Shown here: in pieces, positions 33,616 to 45,061 of the stretch
How positions within the stretch are numbered: the stretch's first letter is position 1
How the letters are laid out: each line of letters starts with the position of its first letter
Assembly: GCA_029747015.1 (NCBI GenBank)
Contig: JAKOGI010001190.1
Span: 1 to 64,000, forward strand
Reading direction: 5' to 3'
DNA from: Carnegiea gigantea
Taxonomy: Eukaryota; Streptophyta; Magnoliopsida; Caryophyllales; Cactaceae
Length of the DNA stretch: 64,000 nt
Translations under genes and position numbers: made by a program
The notes under the pieces: generated by a model
What the model saw: only the letters and a program-made list of their open reading frames with translations
What the model was told of the DNA's origin: nothing
The model's database searches: none

Positions 33616-34420
33616 GTTTCAGAGAACCTCTTTAGGTGGGGCTCTTGTTCCAAAATACAACTACTAATTCTAAACCAGACAAAATAAGTACTAAAGGAAA
33701 TTTTTGATGTCACCAAACATTGGCGGGAGAAACAAAGCAATGGCCATCCATCAGTATCAACATTATCTGGAAAAAATAAAAAAGGCCTACCTATGCTAAA
33801 AGGTAAAAAAGGCCTACATATGCAATCAAATCTAGTAATGATACACCCTTGCAATTTCAATATAATGTCAGATGCTCAAGGGCAAACAAGCAAACAGAAA
33901 TATACCAAAGCCTAGAAGATTTGAATGAACTAAACCAGCAATGCTCAACTCCAGACCAAGTTTCCATTCTCAATCACAACAAGCAGAAACAAGGGAACAT
34001 AACAGAACCGAAAACCAGAAACAGAAGGCAGGATTCAGATTAAAACTCATAAAAATTAAATTCAAAATTAAACCAAGACAAGTTTAGAAGAGGTTACCAA
34101 CACCACCTAAATTAACAGATCAACAGAGAAAAGATTGAACCGAACTGAACAGGGGAAGAAGAGACGCAGAACCGCATCCCAAAAACAAGGCACTGTAATC
34201 CGATATCTCTTCCCAATTGCTAGTGTAATTTCAACTCCCAAACCAAAGTTTCACTCAAAACTAACGAAATTGAAGTTGGTTACTCAAATTTCTGAGACTA
34301 ACAAATAGATTGGGGGGGGAAAAAAAAGAACAGAGAATGATGAAAACGAAAATTGTAAACTAAACTACTCTACTCTACTTAGATTCTACCCACTTGTCTT
34401 CGGTCGAACTTGTCCGCTCC

Positions 34421-34428
34421 AATTTATA
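34421..34428 (-). promoter_or_regulatory. Likely TATA box of the DUF1350 gene
   Basis: On the minus strand TATAAATT is followed by a leader-like sequence, about 0.8 kb upstream of the first coding exon. A 5' untranslated intron between this leader and 33,660 is likely. The placement is inferred from motif and distance only. Confidence 0.45.
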
Positions 34429-34488
34429 GTCACAATTGAACCTTTGCTGCAATCGATCATCAACATAAAGCCTCACCACGCTTGTAAT

Positions 34489-34785
34489 TTTTTTTTTTTT
34501 TTTGGGTAAGTAATCAAGAAGTATATTAAAAGGACACCAAGGGGATGTCACCCTTTTACAAAATGGGCAAATTACAGAAACATCAAGCCCTTAAGCTTTC
34601 AACCATAATGCAATCGACAAAAACCAAGAAATTGGAGATATTGTTACCACAAAGCCCGACACTCCAACTATACAACAATTTCAAAAAATAAAGCTTAAAA
34701 TCTTGGAGCGACAGGGCTTTATCGTCAAAGATACGACGATTTCTCTCCTTCCAAGTAGTCCACCAGATAGCCAAAGGCACCAAAT
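34489..34785 (-). mobile_element. 5'-truncated L1-type LINE with perfect 16-bp target duplication
   Basis: TCACCACGCTTGTAAT occurs at 34473-34488 and again at 34786-34801. Between the copies, the minus strand decodes to IWWTTWKERNRRIFDDKA and YFLKLLYSWSVG, the C-terminus of plant L1 ORF2. A short 3' tail and a poly-A tract (poly-T at 34489-34503) follow. The long perfect duplication, poly-A and 5' truncation show insertion by target-primed reverse transcription. It lies about 60 bp upstream of the likely DUF1350 TATA box. Confidence 0.9.
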
Positions 34786-34929
34786 TCACCACGCTTGTAA
34801 TCGGTGAGTAGAAAGTTGATGAAGCCTTTAACCCACTAATTGATGAAAGGAAGAGATGATGATGGTAATTAAACAGCTGCAATTGATGGTGATGAATGGA
34901 GTGAGAGCAAATGGAGTGACCTCGTGTAG

Positions 34930-35134
34930 GGCCTGTTCTTTTCATTGAGAAATAGGAGTAGGTAAATGGATGAAGTTGGTTGAGATTGGTAGAAGTGGGT
35001 TGAAGTTAGTATTTTTTTTGTTAGAGTTGATAGGAGTAGGTTGAAGTTGATTAAAATGGGTTGAAGTTTAAATAAGTTAGTTTTTTTTTTTTTTTTTAAT
35101 GATGGATAGAAGTTGGTTAATGCAAAAGAATGGG
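34930..35134. mobile_element. MITE-like element with ggttgaag repeats
   Basis: It starts GGGCCTGTTCTTTTC and ends near aaaagaatggg, an imperfect inverted pair. The inside is a series of degenerate ggttgaagttgg/gggttgaag units. The element at 53399-53648 has the same composition in the opposite direction. A poly-T tract follows directly. Confidence 0.45.
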
Positions 35135-35201
35135 ATTTTTTTTTTTTTTTTTGGGGCTTAGTCTTTAGCATGATATTTATGACATTTTTTATGCATATGA
35201 T

Positions 35202-35203
<2 letters not shown>

Positions 35204-35233
<30 letters not shown>
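35204..35233. repeat. CA microsatellite
   Basis: About 14 CA units upstream of the DUF1350 promoter region. Confidence 0.9.
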
Positions 35234-35239
<6 letters not shown>

Positions 35240-38200
35240 ACATATGAATTATTCTGATGTAAAATACAAATATATCGTTCAGTTTTAGCACGATGTAAGA
35301 AAAAGTAAATTTGCAATTTGAGGGAAAACAAAAGCATACCTTATCTTATCTATGTGCAATCCCAGAGAAATTCACTTTCACACAACTTCTGAGTTTTGAT
35401 TTTTCAAACACTTCCCCCACCAGAGACAGAAAGATCCTCTGTCTCTGCCCAGACGACCCCCCTCTCCCCTTGACTCTGCTGAGATGGGCCCCTCCCTTCA
35501 TGCCCTGTCCAGACGCCCGCGACGCCGTCACCAGGTTGCTTAGGGCCTAACCACCTCGCACTTAGGTCATCTGCAACCACCACGCACTGAAGTATACATA
35601 GACGCCAGCTTCTGAGCTCAGATCTACTCCTTCCAAAGTCCCATAACTTAAATTAATTGTTTCTAAAAAAAACTTAAATTAATAGCTACTTAACTTTTTC
35701 CTCCCTTACTAGGTGAACCACCATGCGTAAATAAATTAGGATTCATCAGCAAATACAAGAGCTCTTATGTAACAAGATGATTGGCCTATGCAGCCATTTA
35801 GCGTGACAACTAGACAACAAGAACACATCTTAAACAATTTCCAACCCAAAGGTAACTCACTTTACACTAGTTCACTGAGAGGTCATGCAGCATTTCCCTT
35901 TACGATAAGATCACAAAAAGGAAAGCAAGCAAAAAGGCACTGCCTATGATTACGCCAGCAAGCTCTCTCGAAGAGTTAAACATGAGAAAAAGGGAAGAGA
36001 GAGAGGGAGTGAGCACATCACGCACTCAATGGGTAATCCACATAATGAAAAATAAAACGCTTGCACGCAATACGTACATAGCATACCAACCACAGGAAGT
36101 GATAGTTAACAATAGAATATGAAGTGTTAATCAACCAATTCATAATGTTTCTAACTAGAAACTGTCATAAGAGGAGAAGCTAAGACAATTTTTAACCAGA
36201 TACTGCACCATGACTCTTTAAGCAACTAGACAAGGGGTTTTCTCACTTTGGGAGACCATCATAAGCTCAAGAGTAGCATTAAGCAGTAAGGAGTCATCAA
36301 ACACTTAAGCCAAGTTAAAAATGCCAGTTTTAAACTATTCCACAAAAAGACGACAATTTCATATTCAACTAAAGCCTAAAGGTACTTTTAAAAGCTTTTG
36401 CACATCCTCAAACAGCAGTTTCAATTAGCTCTTTGGTAACCAACTAACCACATTACTCATGCTCCCTAAGTAAAACTCCTTTGAGGGCAACAAACCTGCT
36501 ACTAGCACTCTCGATGTTGGGCATCCGTAACCCATGAATTTTGTATTCCCAGGACCTCTCAAGTCATAAGGACTCCTAACCTCGTCAAGGTAGCGGTTAG
36601 CCTAAATCCTCACTAGCTAACTAGGATCTTTGCTCTCTTCATTACCTAAGGTCAACTCCCGAGATCAATTCTGTATTAGCACTAGCCTCCAAGCCCATAA
36701 AACAATTAAAACTATACCTCTTGCTTGCAAAAGTCGAAAAGAGAGTCATATGCATCCAAACTTGGTTTTAAATCCATCATTGTCAAAGTAATTTATTTTG
36801 CTGCAAATATTGATCAAAAGCTCGCAGCAATTTGGTTCATTAAAACAACTCCAAAATATGATCCGTTCAAAGTACACCTTTAGCACCGTTTCCAAGGTAT
36901 TTAATGCAACTCAAAACGTTTTCAAACCTTGTTGACTTGGTTAAATAAGCAAGACAATGCCATTGCAAATAAGCTCTTTTACACTTGGTTCCGCACATAC
37001 ACAACTGCAGACTATACTTTTAGTTAAAAAGGACATTTGCTAAACTATTTCGGAAGTTAACTAATCTAAATCAATCTTCCAAGAGCGTTTTAATAACGTT
37101 GAATAGCAATTCAAGCATGTCTAAGCTCACAGCTCATGTGAAATCATTTCAGTGTGGAATTTTAAACAAACAGGCCGCCCTACATCTACACCTTCAACTA
37201 ACTGATTCCACAAGTTAAGTTCCTGCAGTCAACACGACGCATCAATTCCCACATATGACACATACCAAAACTTGAGGAAATAGAGTTGAACCAGGTGGTT
37301 CAGCTGCTATCCAGTTCACAGACCAGGTCCAAAGGTGGACTGGTCTGCTGAATCGAGCAGCAGCTCCTACTCCCCTTCACTCCTGGCCAAACAGAAACAC
37401 ATGCAAACAGCAATTTTCCCGCCAAGGCTTACAAGATTATTATTCTAATCCGTGCCGACATGCCACGTTCATGGTCCCCCTACTAAACTAACCAATTCTA
37501 GGCCATGAGAATCACACTTTGGCGTAACCAGAGTAGCAAACAGGACCCAAAAAAAACCAATAACTCACAGAATCAAACTCCCCTGTCTCCGTCAAGCAAC
37601 AACCCCCCAAAACATCTCCTCAAGCAACAATCAGTCACCAACGATCACGCGCAATTCAACCTCAACCACAACCCATCTCAACATTCCAATCCAGTTTCTT
37701 TACACTTTTTTAATTCCCAAAATCTCACAATTTAAACCCTACTTCAATACAACTCAAGGATTTCAATCAATTACGGAAAACTTTGGACTAACAGTTTAGG
37801 AATGAGAATTACCCAGCTCAATTCCAAGCAACCAGGGGGGAAATTGACTTGGTTTTGGACGAATTCACACTGTTTCCACTCGATTGTTCCTCCTTGTTTT
37901 CGCGCCTCAGTTCTGCTTCGTCCCTGTTCCGGCGTGTCTGCTTCTTCAAGCTTCCTCCTAGCTTCTTCGCCTTCGCCTTCTTCTACAGTCTGCCGATACT
38001 GCTCTTCTCCTCCCTTCCTCTGCGCTCTCTCTCTCTCTGTCTCTCTCTATGCTGTGGTGTGTGAGAGAAATGGGGTGTACTGTGTGTAGCGAAGGCTCTG
38101 AGCCTCTTGACTTCTGAGACATCAAGCTTCCCCCCACCCCTAAAGTCGTGTACCTCTTTCTATTTTCCCCTCCTGATTATTAAACGCCTGCTGCCCTCTT

Positions 38201-38286
38201 CTCCCTTTCCTTTTTTTAATTTTTTTTTCTCGATTTTGGTTTTTTTTTCCTTTTTTTCCATTCAGTTTGAGAAAAATATTAAGTTC
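35240..38286. other. Long non-coding stretch, possibly an old LTR
   Basis: No exon was recognised. The sequence has pyrimidine-rich patches at 37980-38060 and a layout (unique AT-rich body, then a CT-rich leader-like end) that recalls the 4.7 kb LTR-like insertion at 54524. I found no terminal repeats or target duplication, so this is only a resemblance. Confidence 0.25.
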
Positions 38287-39510
38287 GGCTCAGTTCTATT
38301 TTATATTTTTGAGAATTTAGCTAATAACTTATATCTTCTTACAGTTTCTTACATCTCCTTATATTTTTAACATAATCCTTACATTTTCTTATATTTTTTT
38401 ACATCCCACATAAATTTTCTATAACATTCATTTATTTTAATTACAAAAATATGTATACCTTTTTAATTATGCTATCAATATACAAAATTTTTAAATATCT
38501 CATGAGCACAATATTTACATAAATATAAAAACATAATATAACGATGTAAATTATATTTAAGTTTCGACATGAATAATATATGTTATTATAGATGGAATGA
38601 GTGAATATACTTTTTAAATTATAACACAAAGTTTCTATTTATGTTTAAGTCTGAAACATATATAAAAACTGTTAAACTGTATGCGACGAAAGCATTACAG
38701 CTATTTCATCCATAAGTTTATCCATGACAATTTTGTTGCTATCATTATACAATTGAACAGTTGATGATTGTTCCAAATTTGATTCCCTTGCTGATATTGA
38801 TATGCACTTGTTATGCAGAATAATAAAACTGTGTAGAACACAACAAGAAACAATTATCTGAAGTTGCTGCTTCTGTCTCATTTGCGGCATTCTGTCGGCC
38901 AATATTTTCCATATCCCCTTCGAAACTCCAAAAGTTCTTTCCGCTATTATTTACATTTAAAATTCTTTACTTAAAATAAGATTTTATTTTCAGAGTTGTA
39001 TTCAACTTTTTCAAAAAATATTTTTTTTTAGATTATACTTTACTTATTGGATCAAACTAATGTAAATATAAAAAATCACCTCAAATATGCGAAATTTTCT
39101 TGACAAAATTTATGTGGTGTAATATATTTTATTATTATGTATAACTCACTTAGTTAATGGTTTATTTTCAATAAGTTCATTATTTTAATATTATTGTTTC
39201 TCATCCAAAACGTTCTTTGTAAAACAAACATATTTCATTTCAATTACATTAAGAAACATTTTGTTTACCGATGGTATCAAATTTTAGTCGTAAATATGAC
39301 TAATATATCATAATTGTCACAAATTATACTATACAACTTTTCAATAATTCAACAACTCCTTACATCTATCCTTACAACTTCTAACATCTTCTTGCAGTTT
39401 CTTACATCTTCTTACAACTCTTTACAACTCCTTACAGTTTCTTACAACTCCTTACATTTTCTTACAACTTACAACTGTATCTTATCACGAAATAGAACAG
39501 ACTCTAAGCC
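38287..39510. mobile_element. PIF/Harbinger-like element remnant
   Basis: Imperfect inverted ends (ggctcagttctatttt at the left; aaatagaacagactctaagcc at the right) flank subterminal arrays of cttacatct/cttacaact units (about 38326-38405 and 39340-39480). A transposase fragment lies between. The transposase homology supports Harbinger; the element is internally deleted. Confidence 0.55.
38672..38950 (-). pseudogene. Harbinger transposase (DDE_4) C-terminal fragment
   Basis: The minus strand reads IIAERTFGVSKGIWKILADR, then MPQMRQKQQLQIIVSCCVLH and SFIILHNK. This is the conserved ERTFG...R.P........IV.ACC.LHNF block of plant PIF/Harbinger transposases, which carries the third catalytic acid in ERTFG. 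The frame runs to a stop at 38672. The N-terminal two thirds, with the first two catalytic Asp, are missing. Confidence 0.82.
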
Positions 39511-41040
39511 TAACGTTAAATATCAAAAATAAGTCAACTAGTTTTCATAATCACTCAAGAAAATCGCACACTTAAATTCTCATATTTATTATTTAAATTA
39601 ACGCATTCAACTAGCACGCAAAGTTGGCATGATAAAACTAATTAAATTACTAACCCGAATAATCAATCCTGCTTAAAATTTTCCGACTCTTGTGGGAGAC
39701 TCACCAAAATTCCAAAACTGGTTGGTCAATTTGATGTCATTATTACATCGTCATAGACGTTAATGAATTGTTTACTAAAAATGATATTGTTTTTCTTTGT
39801 AAAGAAGTTATGAATGGCATATGATGTGTGCATGAGTTTCATAATATAATGGATGTATTTTAGATGTTTCGCCATGTATTTGCTTCATTTGCCCTCTTCC
39901 TTCTCTCTCTTTTTTTTTTTAGGGGAGTCTTAAAATAAAAAACATGTGATTACTTACAAACAATGACAACAAATATATGAAAATAAAGAACAATAAAAGT
40001 ACAGTTCTCATTAATTGAGTATCGTGTTCGTGTATAATGAAAGTAAAGCAAATTATCTGTAATGCACTACTTTTTGCATTAGGTTAATATTATCTGTCAT
40101 CCGCTACTTTTTGGAATAATTATTTAATCCCCCTCCGTTTTAAAATTTGTTATCATATACAAGAGATTCGTTATTTACCCCCCTCATATGGGTACTTTTG
40201 GAGGCCACATGATAATAATTTTTTAGGTAAAGGAGCTTAAATACTAATTTCAAAAATTGAGGGTTACAAACAATAGTTCCTAAATGTGGAGGGGTATATG
40301 ATAATAATCAAAAAGTAAAAGTAACTATCATTTCCACAAAGCATAACCAAAAAAAAAAAAAGAACATATTAATAATTCAAACTGCAGTTATAGCCAATCT
40401 CAGATATTTCAATGATTATAATTTTAATATTACATCTGCACCAAAAATAATTTTAATATTACATTTATACTAAAGATTTACGAAACATTATGAAAAATTC
40501 CTCAACTTATGCATAACTTCCAAAAAACTTTACAAATTTTTTGATAATTTTGATAATTTACATATCAGTAAGATAATAAATTTCTTCATAGCAAGTAGGA
40601 GTAAAATGTTGGAAACTTGTCTTTTTCTATTGATTTTCACAATTCCATAGAAAACGGAGAAGTTTCTCACATACAGTGAGCAATATTGTAAATCATAGGG
40701 TTTGTAAATGAGAGATTTTCCCTTTTTATTAATTTTTTTGTTTTAATCAACGATGTATTCCTACTTATGCAAGTAGGAATGTGAACTAAATAAATATTGT
40801 TAATGACAACCCATCTTGCAAAAGTTGAGGAAAAAAATTCCTATATAAAGAGGACCTCGCTTATTGCTTTGTACTAGGGATCATGGCTACGCATGGAGGA
40901 GGTTTTTATTAAGCGACCCAGGTTGCCCACAAAACACTGTCGACAAGGTCCTGTAAGTAAAAATGTATATATTTCAAGATTGCTAGATGCTTCATTTCCG
41001 AACCAAAAGCATATCACTAATATTAGCTACCATCGAGAGT
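39511..41040. other. AT-rich intergenic stretch
   Basis: No exon, element end or RNA gene that I can support. Low-complexity AT with a few short A or T runs. Confidence 0.4.
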
Positions 41041-42358
41041 TGATGAATGTCATATTTGCATAAGATTTCATGGGTATTTTAGCGTCATTTTAGAGGATTA
41101 CTATGCATAATTGTGTGATTTTATGCCTTTTTTCTGTTTTATACTCGGGTTTGATATTGTAGATGATATTTTGCAGAAATTGGCTAAGATAACCCAAGTA
41201 TATCCAGAAATCAATAAATAATTATGCAATGAGGGAAGAGCCCACAAAACCTGACTAACAATCTGCAAGAGACATGGTTTACCCAAGTATATATCGTGCT
41301 TAACCCGGGATAGCATACACAGTTAACCCGGGTTGACCAGATTTTACAAAATCAGCAAGGCAAAGCAACCAGTAGCAACCACGGCCTGTCCGTGGTGGTG
41401 CCCACGGTCAATGGTGGCCTCCATTCCTCTCGAGGCTGCTTGTTTTCTCACGGCTGTTCGAGTTCCAAGCGGCTTTTACACTTAGTAGCAGCATTTCCGC
41501 GATATAAGAGGGTTGTTTTCAGCTTCATTTCATTATCGTCATTCCATTTCCTCTCTTCAACTTCATCAATTATATATAATTTAGATTAGATTATAGAAGA
41601 GAGAGTGAACTGAAATGAAGATTTGCAGACATTCCATACCGGGTTTGCAATTGACGGATTCAAGAGCGTTATTTGACTGAGCATTTCTCTTCTCTTCTCT
41701 TTCCTCATTTTTGTATTTACGTTTTGTAATTTTGATTATCTTTTGATGTTTAATTTTGGTTTTATGCAAATACTAGTTAAGTTCTTGATTAGTTGTTCAT
41801 CTGTTTGAATATTTTGCAATCGCTGGATTGTTTTATCGAATCCTAGATGTTTAGTGTCTTGTGAGAAATTTGATCACTTTCTTACATATTTTAGGTATTG
41901 GGTGAAGAATTCAAAGGTGAAATTCGATACTAGAACCCTAAGATTTGACTTGATTGTGTGAAGTCTTGAGAAAGTCACATGAATTGAGAAACCACAAATA
42001 TGATAATCGCATGCTTAATGAACCAAAACAAATTGAGAGCCCTTGAGAAATAGCAATTGGTTAGATTTAGGTATTTCACTTCACCTTGTAAGAGGATTGT
42101 GATACTTCGATTGCCGATTTTAAAACAATCTATTGAGGAACAAGTGCTTGATTGATTGGTGGATTGGGAAGTTGCTGGTTTTTCTTAATTTTGTGACTAT
42201 TTGTTTATTAGATTAGATAATAGATTAATTTAGTTTCATTCTCAAATTTTAATTCGCTTAGCCTATCTTAAGGGGATAAAGCCCAGTAGATCAGCTCAGT
42301 CATTATAGGAGACGACATTGATTCCCTACAACGCCACCGTGTACTTGCGTCCCTATCA
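41041..42358 (+). mobile_element. Second solo LTR of a Ty3/gypsy-like retrotransposon, 1,318 bp
   Basis: It starts TGATGAATGTCATATTTGCA and ends CGTCCCTATCA, both typical of Athila/Tat-like LTR ends. The flanks are AGAGT (41036-41040) and AAAGT (42359-42363), a 5-bp target duplication with one mismatch. A TATA-like ATATAAG lies at 41502-41508. The phrase gacgacattgattccctaca lies just before the 3' end. No internal region or partner LTR is present. It is unrelated in sequence to the solo LTR at 8527. Confidence 0.8.
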
Positions 42359-43379
42359 AAAGTCCAAACTTCTTGAGCTCACGTAGCTCGCTTTACTTCT
42401 CAACTTCCAAGCAAAAACTACAATATTTCATAGAACAACTTCTACGATGATAGGTAGTAGGGGTGGCCTTTAGGTAATAATCTCGCTCAAGACATGCATC
42501 AAAGGTCAAATGCGCTGCTAAGGAAAAAGGCTTGCTTCAAATGGTATTACTTTATGCACAAGAAAGTCTTGTCAAAGTTGTCATCTTTTTGGCTCAAGAT
42601 AAAGAACGATGTTGCTAAAGGACTGAATGATATGTCGTCTAGTTAATAAATAGGTTCAGATGAAAGATAGGCTAACGTATTCTCATACCATGTCTGAGTC
42701 AAAAATCACCTGGCTGCCTTGGCTAAGCTGTTTGGTCAAAACTCTATTCATATAGCACAAGAAAAAGGCAATTTGTGATATGCTCGTAAGAACATGTCCT
42801 CTCAATTGTCCCCCCTCTCTCACACACACAACAACAACAACTCTCAATGTGGGTTCCGCTTTTATAGAATTTTGGAAGATCTCAATGTAGATAGCCTTAT
42901 CTCAGAAGATATCCCTATCCACAGAGAGATTGATTCTAAGAAATCTACATTAAAAAAAAAAAAAATCTTAGAAAACATTTTGATGTTGAAAAATTTTCGA
43001 TAAACAAAATGAAGTAGACACATGTAATATTTAAGTAAAATAATCTTAAGTATATAAAAATAAAAATAAAAACAACATAGGAGAGACAAGTTTGGTATCG
43101 CAAAAAGATAAAGTGCGGTATCACATAGAGATAAGTGTAGTAAATACATGTAATATTTAAGTCAAATAGCATTGAATTTTTAAGTAAAAATGTAGTAAAC
43201 AGATGTGTTATTATCAATCCAAAGTGCATCAACAAACACAAGAAAAAGAATAGTAAATACAAAACAACAACCCTCCCTACGCATTCAAATGCCATGGGAA
43301 AAAGAAAAGGCAAGCTAACAATATTCCACAACCTTACTTCTAAACTTTCATAATCTTCTATCTCGAGTCCTGCCCTTAG
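42359..43379. other. Intergenic stretch downstream of the solo LTR
   Basis: No recognisable exon. Short frames at 42862-43331 are AT-rich and not protein-like. Confidence 0.4.
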
Positions 43380-44444
43380 TAAGTCACAAATAATTCAAAT
43401 CATGTTTGATAACTTCTTTTCACCTCCTTTTTGGTCTTACCCTACCTCTTCTACATTCTAGAAGGTTAATCATTTCACGTATTCTAACAAGTGCATCGAT
43501 ACTTCTCCTTTTCACATGACCAAACCATCTAAGCCTATTCACTCGCATGTTTTCCTCTATGGGTGTTAACCTCTATTTTGTCTCTAAACATCCCATTCCT
43601 AATCTTATCCCTTCTTGTATAAGCACATGTCCATCGAATCATCATCATCTCTGTTACTACCAAACTTTAAATTTGAATCTTCTCAATAAACTAACACTTT
43701 GAATCACACAACAATACTGGTCTGATTGCCATACAATATACTTTGTCTCTTAGCCATATCGGGATCTTCTTAGCATACAACACACATCAATCATTGATCC
43801 ATTTTTGCCATCACACTCTAATACATTAGTTAATATCTTCATCAAGATCACTTTTTTCCTGAACGACCGAACCCAAATATCTAAACTTCTTAACCGTTGT
43901 TATTGTCACCCCATCAATAATGACTTCTTCACCACTCTCTTCCCCTCCACTGAATCCACATTTGAGGTACTTAGGCTTATACCTGCTTAATTTTAAACAT
44001 CTGAACTATAGAGTATGCCTCCAACACCCTAGCTTGCTGTTAAGCCAATCCCTGGTCTCGTTGAGAACAATATCATCAGCAAATAGCATATATCATAGTA
44101 TCTCCTCTAGAATCACTTTCGTAAGCTTGTCCATAACAATAGTAAAAAGAAATGACCTTAAACTTGAACCTTCATGGATCCGAACGTCAATAGGAAATTC
44201 ATGTGTCCCATCACAAGGTTATAACAATTGTCTTTACTTCACAATACATATCTTTAGTAACTCTAGTATATGTCACCAACACTTCTTTCTTCTCCAGATA
44301 CCACCATGACACGTCACATGGTATTCTATCATATGATTTCTCTAGGCCTATGGACACAATGTGAAAATCCTCTTCCCTATCCCTCAATAATTCTATGAAT
44401 CTTCTTATGAGGTGAACTGCTTCCATTGTCATTCTACCTAGCAT
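43380..44444 (-). pseudogene. Dead LINE reverse transcriptase, C-terminal half
   Basis: On the minus strand, frames with stops and shifts give, in order, MTMEAVHLIRRFIELL, VSIGLEKSYDRIPCDV, a LFADDIVLNETR segment (the reverse-transcriptase catalytic FADD at 44072-44083), KKFRYLGSFVQEKSDLDEDI and a C-terminal NRLRWFGHVKRR. This order is that of the plant LINE ORF2 family that ends in the RLRWFGHV motif. It is heavily mutated and 5'-truncated. It lies just past the 3' end of the CCDC124 gene. Confidence 0.88.
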
Positions 44445-44850
44445 AAAACAAACTAGTTCTCCAGAATCTAAATATCATCCTCAACCATTTCCCTACAAGC
44501 ACAGAAGGATCACGATCATAACTGCAATAAATTAGGTTACTCAACCCTAACAGCTCTGGAGCAGCATAAAGTCAAGTGGGCGAGGGCGAAACAGGTGCAG
44601 TGAACCTCCCACAAAGGCTGCAAGGCTACCACCACAATACAACCACCAGAAGTTTGGGAGAGGAGGGTTGGGGGAGAGATTATCACCACCCAAATACTTG
44701 ACAACAGTCTCAGCGCCAGCTCCCAGAGAAATTTGTAACAAATCGATTATAATACTATAAGCCTCAACATTACACTTTCAAATATGATGTTACAAGAGAG
44801 AGCTGTTACATCAACCAATCAACGATTTGGTGCCCCAGATGTCATCATTA

Positions 44851-44856
44851 TTTATT
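44851..44856 (-). terminator. Likely polyadenylation signal of the CCDC124 gene
   Basis: AATAAA on the minus strand, about 205 bp past the stop codon at 45062. Confidence 0.5.
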
Positions 44857-45061
44857 TCCTTAAGACAAAGCAAGATTCCATGCACTATACAAAGCATTAT
44901 TACTTCAAGCACAGACGCGCATGTATCATTGATAAACTCAGATGAGATTGTGAGGTTTGGAATGCACAGCCCCTCAGATAAGAACTTCAGAAACAGAGAA
45001 AGCACAGCATGTTGTATACACACTCTGAGGCAGCCTGTTTTGTTCACGGATGCAGCCTTCG

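Noticed and set aside
37849..38064. Ser/Leu/Phe-rich plus-strand frame ending in a CT repeat
   Set aside because: Low-complexity pyrimidine tract without splice sites or homology; more likely a leader or LTR segment.
43380..44444. Functional reverse transcriptase gene
   Set aside because: Multiple stops and frame changes, and the N-terminal endonuclease half is absent.
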